NCBI GenBank assembly: GCA_951217055.1
Contig: OX578276.1
Coordinates: forward strand, 66,515,144-66,579,143
Direction: 5' to 3'
Length of the DNA: 64,000 nucleotides
Source: Gerris lacustris
Taxonomy: Eukaryota > Arthropoda > Insecta > Hemiptera > Gerridae
Under the pieces are notes generated by a model that was not told the DNA's origin, did not search any database, and saw only the letters and a list, made by a program, of their open reading frames with translations. Shown one piece after another: positions 48,661 to 59,281 of the stretch (position 1 is the first letter of the stretch; each line of letters starts with the position of its first letter). The position numbers and the translations under genes were made by a program.

Positions 48661-50706
48661 ACAGGGTGTTTCACGATAAATGTTACAAACTTCAGGAGGT
48701 GATTCTACACCCCAAAAGCAACAAAAAATTTCCTCTTGACCCCTGTCTGATTCTCAAGTATAAGGGACTTATTTCGGTTTTTCTGATTTTTCTGTATAAC
48801 ACGAGTTTTCTTCATAAAAATGATTATATCTCCCAAACTGTTGGTCCTAAAGCAAATTTGAAACAACCATTGTAAAGCTCATTAAATTTCCAATAAGAAT
48901 GCAAACCTTAAAAGTTTCTAAATACATTTCTAATCATTTCAATACAATCGAAATTGGAAAAAAAATTAAGTTTCTAAAATTCGGAAAATGTTATTTGTGT
49001 TTGAAGCAAAAACAATTCTTTAGCCTTTGCCTGGCAAATTTCACCAAAACTTCCCCTTTTAATAAGCTTTCCAACGATATACTCCATTTTGTGATTCTGT
49101 TAAAAATCGGTAGAGAAATTCAAGTCAGAAAAAACGTGCGGTAGAGGCAGAACGGGGAAGCTAGAGAAGGGTTACAAACCAGCAATCCACACGCATTTCC
49201 CGCGATAACTTTCGAACGGTTTGAACGTGAGATTCCAAATTTGACACTAAAACACGCCCAAAACACCACCGAATTTGTTGGCCAGGAAAATTGGTTTAGT
49301 GGAAGTGGTAGAAATTTAAACTTGGAACGTTGAAAAAATGAAAAAAAAATAAATAGTGGTTTTCAAATAATAATGGCTTTTTTATTTTTTTTATTTTGTC
49401 ACGTTGTTTGGGTTTATTCATTCTAGATCGGTGTTATAATGGCGGTGTTTAAATTTGAACCACTTCCACTAATCCAATTTCTCTGGCCAACGAAGTCGGT
49501 GGTGTTTCGGTATCGAATTTGGAATCTCCATTAGACCATTTTTGGGACTTATCCGCGGACTCTAGGAGGGAATAACTATTTACGTTTACTTCAAAGTGAA
49601 CTGCATGGACTCCTTGAGGACTTACCATTACAAGAAAGACAGCAATTGTTTTTTTTTTTATCATGATAGGGCACGGGCACCACTTACTTTAGTACACTCT
49701 GCTAGTAGAGTGTAGCCACACTACTTTTAGTAGAGCGAATTGGAGAAAAATCATTCGTCGTCTTTTTTGTAATGGTAGATAAGTCCTCAAGGAGTCCAAT
49801 TTGACACAAAAACACGCCCGAAACACCACCGACTTCGTTGGCCAGAGAAATTGGATTAGTGGAAGTGGTTCAAATTTAATCACCGCCATTATAACACCAT
49901 TAATAACACCGATCCAGAATGAATAAACCCAAACAACGTGACAAAATAAAAATAATAAATAAAAAAATAAAAAAGCCATTATTATTTGAAAACCACTATT
50001 TCTTTTTTTTTTTTTTTTTTCATTTTTTCAACGTTTCAAGTTAAAATTTCTACCACTTCCACTAAACCAATTTTCCTGGCCAACAAATTCGGTGGTGTTT
50101 TGGGCGTGTTTTAGTGTCAAATTTGGAATCTCACGTTCAAACCGTTCGAAAGTTATCGCGGGAAATGCGTGTGGATTGCTGGTTTGTAACCCTTCTCTAG
50201 CTTCCCCGTTTTGCCTCTACCACACGTTTTTTCGCGTTCTAACTTGAATTTATCTACCGATTTTTAACAGAATCAGAAAATGGAGTATATCGTTGGAAAG
50301 CTTATTAAAAGGGGAAGTTTTGGTGAAATTTGCCAGGCTAAGGCTAAAGAATTGTTTTTGCTTCAAACACAAATAACATTTTCCGAATTTTAGAAACTTA
50401 ATTTTTTTTCCAATTTCGATTGTATTGAAATGATTAAAAATGTATTTAGAAACTTTTAAGGTTTGCATTCTTATTGGAAATTTAATGAGCTTTACAATGG
50501 TTGTTTCAAATTTGCTTTAGGACCAACAGTTTGGGAGATATAATCATTTTTATGAAGAAAACTCGTGTTATACAGAAAAATCAGAAAAACCGAAATAAGT
50601 CCCTTATACTTGAGAATCAGACAGGGGTCAAGAGGAAATTTTTTGTTGCTTTTGGGGTGTAGAATCACCTCCTGAAGTTTGTAACATTTATCGTGAAACA
50701 CCCTGT
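48661..50706. mobile_element. 2-kb near-perfect palindromic element
   Basis: The ends ACAGGGTGTTTCACG and CGTGAAACACCCTGT are inverted, and the arms remain almost identical for about 850 bases (48661 to about 49515, and about 49800 to 50706). A shorter inner pair lies around 49609-49633 and 49770-49795. The centre (about 49634-49768) is single copy. TA flanks both ends if the element is read as CAGGG...CCCTG. Matching small frames in both arms (MQTLKVSKYI..., HDKCYKLQEV...) follow from the palindrome. No transposase recognised. Confidence 0.85.
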
Positions 50707-51659
50707 ATTTATTCAAATTTATATGAATTTCAAGTATATACAAAATTAGGGAAAAACATTTTGTTTAAAAAATAATATTTGGTTTTTATAATATGTATAA
50801 CTCGTCTGTCAGCAAACGAACATAGGGTACAATATAAATAGGAATTAAAAATGTGAATAAGAAAATACGACCAACATTTCATTTTATCATATTTTCATTT
50901 TATCGTTCCTGGCAAAAACAAAAAAACAAGGTCAAAAATCTCTTTCTTTTATTATTTAATACTCGTGGTGCCTTTCTAAGGGAGAAATTAATAAATGTGT
51001 ATAGAAATTATAACATTCATAACATAAATCAAGAACATGAAGGTTCAAAAAATGATGCAAGGATTAAGGATATAAAGAAAACTAATGAAACACAAGTTTG
51101 GCTTCAAGAGCTTTTTTACATTTTGTTGTAGCATTCGTTTGATAGATGAATCCTCTTAAAAGAAATATTGTTCCCGCTAAAACAGTCTTATTTCCTCTAG
51201 TGAAAAAACCTTATATTCGTCTGTTTTATTACTTTCTTGAAATTATTATTTTTATTTGCTTTTGTTTCACAACAAATGAAAGCAATGAAAAAGAGGTCCC
51301 TTATTTCCCTCGTTAATTTTTTATGGATAAACTATATTTTATCTGTTATTAATTAAAAATGTGAACCAATACAAATACAGATATATCAATACTACTACTA
51401 ATTAGAAAAATTATTACTAATTTGTAGATAGATATAATAATAATAATAATAATGTTGGCCAATAAAATTATGAAAAAATTCAAACAAATAACTGTAGAAT
51501 CGAAGTTGTGTTTATAAAACTGTCGACAACGGGAGGTGTCTTCTTTTTTTGCCACTAAAGTTGTAATGACTAAAGTTGGGGTTCTTTTGATCCTGCGTAT
51601 AAAGCGGGAAGGGGGGTCGAATGAAGGAGAGCTAGGCATTTACGCAAAGCATTATTTTG

Positions 51660-52400
51660 AATTTTTGAATGGGTTCTAATTTACTCCCCACGCTGCTGGC
51701 CATAAAAAAAATGATCCCAAAATCCAAGACTGATCTAACAGTAGCAGGGTAAAAATAAGACAGTTATTAACGTCGGCTTCCCTCTGAGTCCAACAAACAG
51801 CTTGTAGTATATTAATATACATATTTCTCAGCCTTTGCTTTGGACGTCTAAGAGTTGGGTCCAAGTTAGTATAGTGTTAGTTCAGGTTAAATCCTAGAAA
51901 TTCAACCTGTCTCACTACTCGGTATTCCGTTCCTGCGAGATTCATTGTGTTGCCAAGCGGAATTGTTCTTTTGCGGGTAAATGGACACACTACTGTTTTA
52001 GTAGCAGAAATGGAGAACCCCTTATCATAAGTCCAATCTGAAGGCTACAGCTGCTGCGTTCATAATTTCAATTGCTCTCTCCAAAGATTTATATGTAGCT
52101 GATATATAAAAATCGTCCACAAGTTCAAAGATTTTAATTTCATCCGTGAAATAAGTAGAGAGATGTGAAAGCGTGGAATAAAAGGGGAATAATGGAACTA
52201 CCTTGAGCGAAAAAAGAGACCAAGAGGAACAGTTCTTGAAGCAATAGTTTCCCCGTTAATCTTAAGATGTAAATTGCGACTTGTAAGTAGTTTCATAATT
52301 AAATGGACCAGGGACGGGGGGGGGGGAGTCCTAAAGAAATAAGCCTGTGGAATAAGGCCTCCAAGTTCATATTATCATAGGCACAAAGTATGCTTGTGTT
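51660..52400 (-). pseudogene. non-LTR retrotransposon reverse transcriptase, decayed
   Basis: Broken minus-strand frames read in order NNMNLEALFHRLISLGLP, KLLTSRNLHLKINGETIASR, then, past frame changes, ISATKTVVCPFTRKRTIPLG, EYRVVRQVEFLGFNL and LDPTLRRPKQRL. This order matches the R1/Jockey-type reverse transcriptase from the palm to the thumb. Frameshifts and stops are numerous; the region of motif C reads LVDD rather than FADD. Confidence 0.7.
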
Positions 52401-52440
52401 AGTTGTCTGCTTTATCTACAAATAACACAAGCATACTTTG
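52384..52440. repeat. perfect 18-bp hairpin
   Basis: CAAAGTATGCTTGTGTTA (52384-52401) and its exact reverse complement (52423-52440) flank a 21-base loop. It sits between two LINE relics in opposite orientation. Confidence 0.85.
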
Positions 52441-52599
52441 GTTCAATATGTGCTTAATTTGGTCAAATACTAGGTAACCTTTTCACTCTTTGTAAAGAAC
52501 ATTATCAGAGATATTAATTATAACCTCACTAGAACACAGAACATTATTGTAAAAAAAACTATATTTTTCCCGGGCCTAAAATTGTGTGCAACATAATCA

Positions 52600-53440
52600 A
52601 CTAATGTCTAACTGGGTTCCGTCCCTGATACTCTACAATAGACAACACATTCAACCTTGACAGTATTGTCAAACTATAGCTTTCTCGCAAGAGAGGCAAA
52701 GTGCACTGTTATTTCATTGACTTTTCTGTCGCCTTTGACAGCATCTACCGATACGCTGTTTTATAAGCTTTCTGTTAAGACTTGTAGTGTCTTCGAGGCT
52801 CCACGAGAGTGCGGGTCGGACGTGCCCCCTCCTTGACTGGATGCCCTACCATCTGCCTTGGGTTAGGCCCTCAGTCGGTTCTAAACGCTCAACCTAGCAT
52901 GTAGCATAATTTTTGTTCTAATCGAAATTGCACACACTTACTGTTATAATCGAAATTTAATATATACAATCGTTCCTTAATCGTTGTTATTAATCGAACC
53001 CTTAACACTTTCTAAAGTGGGTATATATAGCAAATTTATTAAAATTATCCAGGCGTTGTACCGAAATACTGAGGCAGCTGTACGAGTATGTCATAAAACA
53101 GGAACTAGATTTTTTTAGGACTGAATCGGGGGCAAAGCAAGGATGCACCCTGTCGCTGAATCTGTTTTCAATTTACCTTAATGATCCTTTTGAGGAGGAG
53201 GTGGGTTGTCTAGAGTGAGAAAAAAACATAAGAGCTCTGGCTTATGCAGATGACGTCGCCCTACTCGCTTAGTTAATCCTGCAGTATATGATCATCAACC
53301 TTAATCGCTACACCAAGATGTGAAACCTCAAAATTAATTTGGAAAAATCGAAAATAGTGATTTTCCGCAATGTTAAGGTAGGGAAAGACGAAAAATGGAA
53401 ATTAGCCTGAAAACCTATACAGGTTATTAATAGTTACTGT
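52600..53440 (+). pseudogene. second non-LTR reverse transcriptase, decayed and interrupted
   Basis: Plus-strand fragments read GFRP-x-YSTIDNTFNLDSIV, CYFIDFSVAFDSIYR (motif A), then after an interruption FIKIIQALYRNTEAAV, ESGAKQGCTLSLNLFSIYLND (motif B region) and RALAYADDVALLA (motif C, intact YADD at 53241-53255), and NLEKSKIVIF. A noncoding segment of about 240 bases (about 52772-53011), GC-rich at first, interrupts the frame between motifs A and B, bounded by CTTTCT on both sides. Stops elsewhere make it inactive. Confidence 0.78.
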
Positions 53441-53461
53441 CAAGGCGATGAAGTGTAATAG

Positions 53462-54712
53462 TAAATTACGCGCCTAGTGCGTGTGATTTTACTACCCTCG
53501 CTGTCGCTCGGGTGCAAACTCCACACTCGCATGCAAAATGCAGTTTTCGCACGAATTGCGTACCATACTTTATCAAAGATTGTTGGATTTTAAAAATAAG
53601 AAAGAAAAAAATATTTAATAAACTTCCTGTATGTAAGTTCGTATTTCTTTTTTGATAAAGATGACATTGATTCATTTGTTCTATTTTTTGCCGAATTAAT
53701 TATTTCGGGACGCGTATTATTCTCCTCATTTTCGTCATAATGACATAAATTAATCATTGTTTTTCACTATAAACTCGATATAAGCAGTTACTTTAATTAA
53801 ACAAAAAGCAAATTAGTTTTGTTAAATGTTACTCGCTAATCGTGCGTTATGGTGAAGAATTCTTCTTTTTTACCGCATTAGGGCGGGAAAAAATAGGAAT
53901 TATGAAATGCGCATGCGCAATGAATACAAGTACGTAAGGAATCACTTTCTACGCATCTAAACAGAGATACAATGTTTATATGTCGTATCAATCGTAGATA
54001 AAATATTTTATCTACGAAAACTGCATTTTGCTTTGCTCGTGTGATTTTATTACCCTCGCTGTCGCTCGGGTGCAAACTCCACACTCGCATGCAAAATGCT
54101 ACTTTCCGCACTAGGCGCGTAATTTACTATTATCTACGATTGATACGAAATATAAACATTGTATCTCTGTTTAGATGCGTAGAAAGATATTCTTTACGTA
54201 CTTGTATTCATTGTGCAAGCGCGTCTCATAGTTCTGAAGTATTCCTCTTCTTTACCACCCTAGGGCGGTAAAGAAGAGGAATTCTTCAGCTTTACGCACG
54301 ATTAGCGAGTTTGTTTACTTTTAACAAAACTAATTTGCTGTTCTTTTATTAAAGTAACTGTATATAGGTATCGAGTTTTTAGTGAAAAACAATGAGTGAA
54401 TCAAGTGACTTTGACGAATATGTGGAGAATAATACTCCTCCAGAAATAATTAATTCGGCAAAAAATACAACTCAAGAATTAATGCCATCTTTATCAAAAG
54501 AGAGATACGAACTTGCATACAGCAAGTTTATTTTTTTCTGTATTTGTTATTTAAATCTAAGAATCGTAGATAAAGTACGGTACGCAACTCGTGCGAAAAA
54601 GGCATTTTGCAAGCTCGTGTGGTTTTACTACCCTCGCTGTCACTCGGGTGCAAACTCCACACTCGGATGTAAAATGCTACTTTCCGCACTCGACGCGTAA
54701 TGTACTATTATA
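53462..54712. mobile_element. paired inverted copies of a Crypton-like element
   Basis: Copy A (53462-54004) and copy B (54128-54712) are in opposite orientation, with an extra terminal segment between them (54010-54127). All ends share TTACGCG(C/T)...AGTGCG, ACCCTCGCTGTC(G/A)CTCGGGTG and CACACTCG(C/G)ATG. The opposite ends share CTAATCGTGCG / CGCACGATTAG, TGCGCAATGAATAC and TATCAATCGTAGATAAAAT. A third, interrupted copy is at 12507-13850. Confidence 0.7.
54392..54550 (+). pseudogene. N-terminal fragment resembling a Crypton-type tyrosine recombinase
   Basis: The frame starts at ATG 54392 with an acidic N-terminus (MSESSDFDEYVENNTPPEII) and reaches LMPSLSKERYELAYSKF, which resembles the S-K-x-R-Y-E-x-x-Y-x-x-F start of the SAM-like core-binding domain in Crypton and KIAA1958-type recombinases. 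The frame then runs into the element's terminal sequence (from about 54560), so the catalytic R-H-R-Y domain is missing. Copy A carries the same region on the minus strand (start codon 53757-53755, similarity to about 53560). Assignment rests on one short motif. Confidence 0.45.
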
Positions 54713-54715
54713 ACT

Positions 54716-55556
54716 CAATTCCTTCCTTGTTCCATAGGTGCGTAATACAAAGGACCATCCCCAGGTCGGGGGAAAAATATTAAAAGAAATAGTGAACTAA
54801 GAATATTAAAAGGGGTGTTATTCACTGGGTAAAATAAATAAATACACAATAATAAATTAAAGAATGTAATTGAAATGATGAGATTAATTTTAAGTATCCA
54901 AAATATGTATGTATATAAAATTAAGGTTATTAGGGTTAGTTAAGAGGTGGCACGAGTTAAACAGTAAATAATAACTAAAGAAAATCAGGTTGTGGTGGCG
55001 AGATGTGGCCGAAGGTAGAAAAGATTATGGGCAGGCTAGAAGAGGTGGGAGAGGATCAGCTGCGTCCTTCCGCTCAGCAGTGCTAGTAGTAAGCCAGAGA
55101 AGAGTGGTTAGGATAGTGACCAAAGGACTGGAGGTAGACAAAGAACCGTGGAAGTACAGTAGCGACTTCCTAGATAAACCTGCAAGGTGGACGATGTAAC
55201 ACCTTCAGGTCTAAAGGCACATTAAAGAATAAAGAGAATTAAGCTGAGTAGAAGCTAACGTTAATTAAATCGAAGTGTTAAAGTTGAATCTCTAATCCCA
55301 CATAAATCTTATTAAATTATTTTGACTCTTCTAAGTAGAACAAGGTACATGAGTCATTTCCTGGGTTCAGAGAGATGGTTCTTAATTAGGTTAACTAATT
55401 TGCCCTTAAAACGTAGAATCTAAAATCTGTAGACTAAGTTAATTAAACTAAATTTAATTATAAATGAAAAAAATAATCTTGGCCTAAACACCTGCCCACC
55501 AAAAGTTGGAAAATTTGGATTACAATCATCAAATTTAAAGAAAATATTAATTTATA
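54716..55556. other. DNA between the Crypton-like pair and the gypsy element
   Basis: AT-rich except for a balanced patch at 54985-55200 with a 69-codon plus frame that matches no family known to me. No gene is supported. Confidence 0.4.
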
Positions 55557-55560
55557 AGTA

Positions 55561-55669
55561 TGTAGCGTAATAATAAGAATCTAATAAGCTCACAAATATT
55601 TAATCAAGAACCAAACTCAAACTTATTGACAACTCAATGTCATACATAAAAATATATATATACATGACA
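55561..55669 (-). repeat. 3' LTR of the gypsy element
   Basis: 109 bases, identical to the 5' LTR, directly preceded on the minus strand by a purine tract (55670-55683). Confidence 0.95.
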
Positions 55670-55683
55670 CTCTTCCCCTCTCT
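55670..55683 (-). other. polypurine tract of the gypsy element
   Basis: AGAGAGGGGAAGAG on the minus strand, abutting the 3' LTR and overlapping the end of the pol frame. This is the expected plus-strand primer site. Confidence 0.8.
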
Positions 55684-58600
55684 AAAGAGAAGCTCTCGCT
55701 CCATACTGCTTTAGCCGGTTGATGTGTACAATTATTCTTTTTTTTCTCGCACCCTTCTTCTGGACCCTAAAAGTTACATCTGATAACATTTTGCACACTG
55801 TGTAAGGTCCATCCCAAGGCTTATGAAACTTAGCACTCCTTCCTTTTCTAGTATGGGGAAACCAGACCCAAACCTCACTTCCTTCTTGAAAAGAATTATT
55901 TATACTACAAGACCTGTCGTAGTAGTCTTTTTGGACTTGTTGTTTGCATCCTTGTCTTTTGCGAACAAGATCATAAGCTTCTTCCATGGTTTCCCTCCGT
56001 TGGCGCACAAATTCAATCAATCCTAGGACTGGCTCAGGCACTCCGTACATGACATCTAGTGGCAACCGACACTCTCGGCCAAAGAGGGCATAATATGGTG
56101 TCACTCCAGTTGTCTCGTGCTCACTAGATCGATATGCCATCATGACCAGCGGTAGCTTTGCATCCCAATCGTTATGATGGTCATTCACGTAGTGTGATAA
56201 CATGTCAGCGATAGTCTTGTTAAATCGTTCAACGAGCCCATCAGATTGAGGGTGGTATGGACACGTCCTTGTTTTTGTCATATTCAGCTGGACTGCTAAC
56301 TCCTGAAATAGCTGCGATTCAAATTGCCTGCCCTGGTCAGTGTGAATTTCATTTGGGACCCCATACCGGCCAATAAACTTGGAGAGGAATGTATTTGCCA
56401 CTGTAGCCGCTTCTATGTTTTGTAAGGGATATGCCTCAACCCACTTTGTGAAGTAGTCTGCCACTACTAAGATGTACTTATTGCTCCGATTCGTCTCCGG
56501 TAGAGGGCCTAAGATGTCCATGGCTACACGTTGAAAGGGGAATCCAGTAGTGACCGTTTGCATTGGCGCCCGCATTTTGTTTCCTTTTCGCTCCCCACAC
56601 GAAGGACAAGTTTTAACCCACTCTTCAATATCTCTCAAATGCCCTGGCCAATAAAACCTTGAACTAACCTTCTTCTTTGTTCTTGTTATCCCCAGGTGTG
56701 CACCGGATGCACCACCATGAAGCTCTTCTAGTACTTCTGGTATCAATTTCTTTTGCACGACCACCTGAAATCGTACGCGCTGACCAGCCTCCTCCCATCG
56801 GCGTTGTAAGACTCCCCTCTCGTTCTTACAAAGTCGATGCCACTGGGCCCAAAGTCTCAGAAGTGTTGGGTTGGAACCACGAACTTCTTTGAACTCCGGC
56901 CTTCGCTCTGAGTCAATCCACTTCAGGACTTCTGCTAAATAGGGGTCTGCAACTTGATCTTGAGCTATGGTATCTTCAATTAACACCGCATGGACACCCT
57001 CTAAACTCTGCGGCTCGTCAGGGTCCCCCACTATTTCCTTACATTGCTTGCATCTCCGAGATAATCCATCCGCATTAGCATGCAACTTCCCTGCTCGGTG
57101 AACTACTTCGAAATCATACTGGGCTAATGACTCTAACCACCTAGCCACTTGTCCTTCAGGCTCCTTAAACGATTGCAACCACCTCAACGCATTATGATCA
57201 GTCCTGACTGTAAAATTTCTTCCATATAAATATGCCTTGAAATGTTGGACGCCGTAAACTAGGGCAAGCATTTCCTTCCTTGTTGTGCAATACCTTTTCT
57301 CTGCCTTGGAAAGAGCTCTGCTTCCATAAGCTATAACTTTTTCTTCGTCCTGCTGTATCTGTGATAATACAACACCCAATCCAACATCACTGGCATCACA
57401 ATCTAATATGAATCTACTGGAACTCTCTGGCAAGACCAAAACAGGTGTGCTTGTTAATGCATACTTAAACTTCTCGAATCTTTGGCTGAGTTCTTCCCCG
57501 AAGTCAAATTTTTCTCGCTTTTCAGCGGCTTTGTACAATGGTGCCGCCAATTCAGCAAATCCCTTGATAAACCTTCGATAATAAGCAGCGAATCCAAGAA
57601 ACGATCGAAGCTCCTTAACAGATGCAGGCATTGGCCAATTGCTGACGGCCTTAGTCTTCTCCGGGTCAGTAGAAATCCCAGCTGCACTTACAATGTGCCC
57701 TAAATAACTAAGCTTATTACGGATAAGATGACATTTTTTCGGCTTCAGCTTAAGGTTTGCATGGCGCAACCGAATAAAAACTTCCCGCATTCGCTCAATG
57801 TGTTCTTCGATCGTCCTGCTCCAAATTATAATGTCATCAAGGTAGACCATCGCCACACGCCATTTCAACCCACTCAGAACAGAGTCCATCAATCGCTGAA
57901 AGGTAGCTGGTTCATTACATAGTCCGAACGGCATAACCTTGAACTGATAGAGGCCCTCACATGTTACAAACGCTGTCTTCTCTTTATCCTTTTCGTCAAC
58001 TTCCACCTGCCAATAGCCAGAAGCAAGATCTAGAGACGAAAAATACACTGCCCCTGTTAAGTTATCTAAGATGTCATCGATTCTGGGGAGTGGATAAGCG
58101 TCTTTTTTAGTAATGATGTTCAGCTTCCGATAGTCGATGCAAAATCTTGTGTTCCCATCCTTTTTCCCCACCAAGACGATTGGGCTAGACCAGGGAGAAA
58201 CTGAGGGCTCTATGACTCCTTGCTCCAACATCTCTCTAGTAAGTTGTTCAACTTCCCCACGTCGCTGGTGTGGAAGTCTTCTTGCCCCTTGCTTAATGGG
58301 TTGCCCTTCAGTCACGATCTTATGTTTGACTATTCCGGTTCGGCCAATGTCCCCTCCTCCAGTGGAGTATATGTCTCTAAACTCTTCCAGCAGCTTTAAA
58401 ATATTGGTTTTCTGTTCTTCCGATAAGCTATTAGTATTGAGATCAAACATGTTCTCCACCGGTTTCTTTTGCAAAGGCTCTACTGTTGAAATAACTTGGC
58501 TCTTCTCTCCCAGCTCACTTCTCAGCTGTAAATAACTCTCGATCTTACCCACCTTCTTTTTACTATGCAAAATCTGCTGTTCACAAATTGGATTCATCAA

Positions 58601-59281
58601 TCTCAAAGGGATTAAATTATTCTTGACTGTTGTAACCACTCTGGCTATTCGTACTGCTGAGACATCTTCATCGTCAGTGCTTGGCTCGAAAACTACCTCA
58701 CTGCCATCAGCAATGTTGCCCAAAACTCTTCCATACACCAACATTTTATGTCTGCCAGGAACTATAGTTTCCTCATGCAGAATCACCTGTAAGTTCAAGT
58801 CTTTTATAGGATCTTTTTGCTGTACCAATTGTGTTACAATCTTTCCTATTTTCACTACACCTTTATCAAAGCAAATTTGGACTCCATGTTTTCCTAGGAA
58901 ATCAACACCTACGATGACATCTATCCAAATACCTGCAACAATACACTGATGTTTGAATATATTCCCACCAATATTAATATTGATGTTTACTACCCCGTAT
59001 GTGTCAATTCTTCCTCCACTGGCATTCTTTAAGTCTGTCTTATCTTCTTTACTTCCTATGATCCCTGACCTGTCAGCAAAGCTCTTGCTAACAAGGGTCA
59101 TACATGCTCCTGAATCAACTAAAACTTTTGCATTTATTTTATTGATTTTAGCATCTATAAAATTATAATAAGCACTTACTACTTCCTTAACTACTGGGAC
59201 CAAATTATTAGAGCCAGCCACCAGTTGGTCCTTAATGCTGGCCGACTTTAGTTTTCCGAGCGATTCTTCTTTTTTGGACAT
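55682..59281 (-). CDS. pol: gypsy pol polyprotein (PR-RT-RNase H-integrase)
   Basis: An unbroken 1199-codon frame. Protease has DSGA at 56-59 and the VIVGVDFLG flap-side motif at 122-130. Reverse transcriptase has FCIDYRKLN at 380-388, PFGLCNEPATF at 451-461 and the catalytic YLDD at 480-483. RNase H has DCDAS at 627-631 and RTDHNALRWL at 693-702. The integrase zinc finger uses His855, His862, Cys892 and Cys895; the catalytic triad is Asp922, Asp982 and Glu1018 (35-residue last spacing), and a GPY-type module (WDGPYTV) lies at 1156-1162. All catalytic residues are present, so the enzymes may be functional. The first ATG lies inside the gag overlap, and a frameshift fusion with Gag is more likely than independent initiation. 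No envelope gene follows. Confidence 0.96.
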   Translation of the reverse strand: MSKKEESLGKLKSASIKDQLVAGSNNLVPVVKEVVSAYYNFIDAKINKINAKVLVDSGACMTLVSKSFADRSGIIGSKEDKTDLKNASGGRIDTYGVVNININIGGNIFKHQCIVAGIWIDVIVGVDFLGKHGVQICFDKGVVKIGKIVTQLVQQKDPIKDLNLQVILHEETIVPGRHKMLVYGRVLGNIADGSEVVFEPSTDDEDVSAVRIARVVTTVKNNLIPLRLMNPICEQQILHSKKKVGKIESYLQLRSELGEKSQVISTVEPLQKKPVENMFDLNTNSLSEEQKTNILKLLEEFRDIYSTGGGDIGRTGIVKHKIVTEGQPIKQGARRLPHQRRGEVEQLTREMLEQGVIEPSVSPWSSPIVLVGKKDGNTRFCIDYRKLNIITKKDAYPLPRIDDILDNLTGAVYFSSLDLASGYWQVEVDEKDKEKTAFVTCEGLYQFKVMPFGLCNEPATFQRLMDSVLSGLKWRVAMVYLDDIIIWSRTIEEHIERMREVFIRLRHANLKLKPKKCHLIRNKLSYLGHIVSAAGISTDPEKTKAVSNWPMPASVKELRSFLGFAAYYRRFIKGFAELAAPLYKAAEKREKFDFGEELSQRFEKFKYALTSTPVLVLPESSSRFILDCDASDVGLGVVLSQIQQDEEKVIAYGSRALSKAEKRYCTTRKEMLALVYGVQHFKAYLYGRNFTVRTDHNALRWLQSFKEPEGQVARWLESLAQYDFEVVHRAGKLHANADGLSRRCKQCKEIVGDPDEPQSLEGVHAVLIEDTIAQDQVADPYLAEVLKWIDSERRPEFKEVRGSNPTLLRLWAQWHRLCKNERGVLQRRWEEAGQRVRFQVVVQKKLIPEVLEELHGGASGAHLGITRTKKKVSSRFYWPGHLRDIEEWVKTCPSCGERKGNKMRAPMQTVTTGFPFQRVAMDILGPLPETNRSNKYILVVADYFTKWVEAYPLQNIEAATVANTFLSKFIGRYGVPNEIHTDQGRQFESQLFQELAVQLNMTKTRTCPYHPQSDGLVERFNKTIADMLSHYVNDHHNDWDAKLPLVMMAYRSSEHETTGVTPYYALFGRECRLPLDVMYGVPEPVLGLIEFVRQRRETMEEAYDLVRKRQGCKQQVQKDYYDRSCSINNSFQEGSEVWVWFPHTRKGRSAKFHKPWDGPYTVCKMLSDVTFRVQKKGARKKRIIVHINRLKQYGARASL

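Noticed and set aside
48666..49144. Open frames of 69 and 81 codons with close copies in the opposite arm (50250-50743)
   Set aside because: They recur only because the arms of the palindrome are reverse complements. No domain, no start context, and composition is typical of noncoding AT-rich DNA.
58137..58535. 132-codon plus-strand frame and neighbours at 58623-59168
   Set aside because: They are antisense shadows of the gypsy pol frame, which has clear catalytic motifs on the minus strand.
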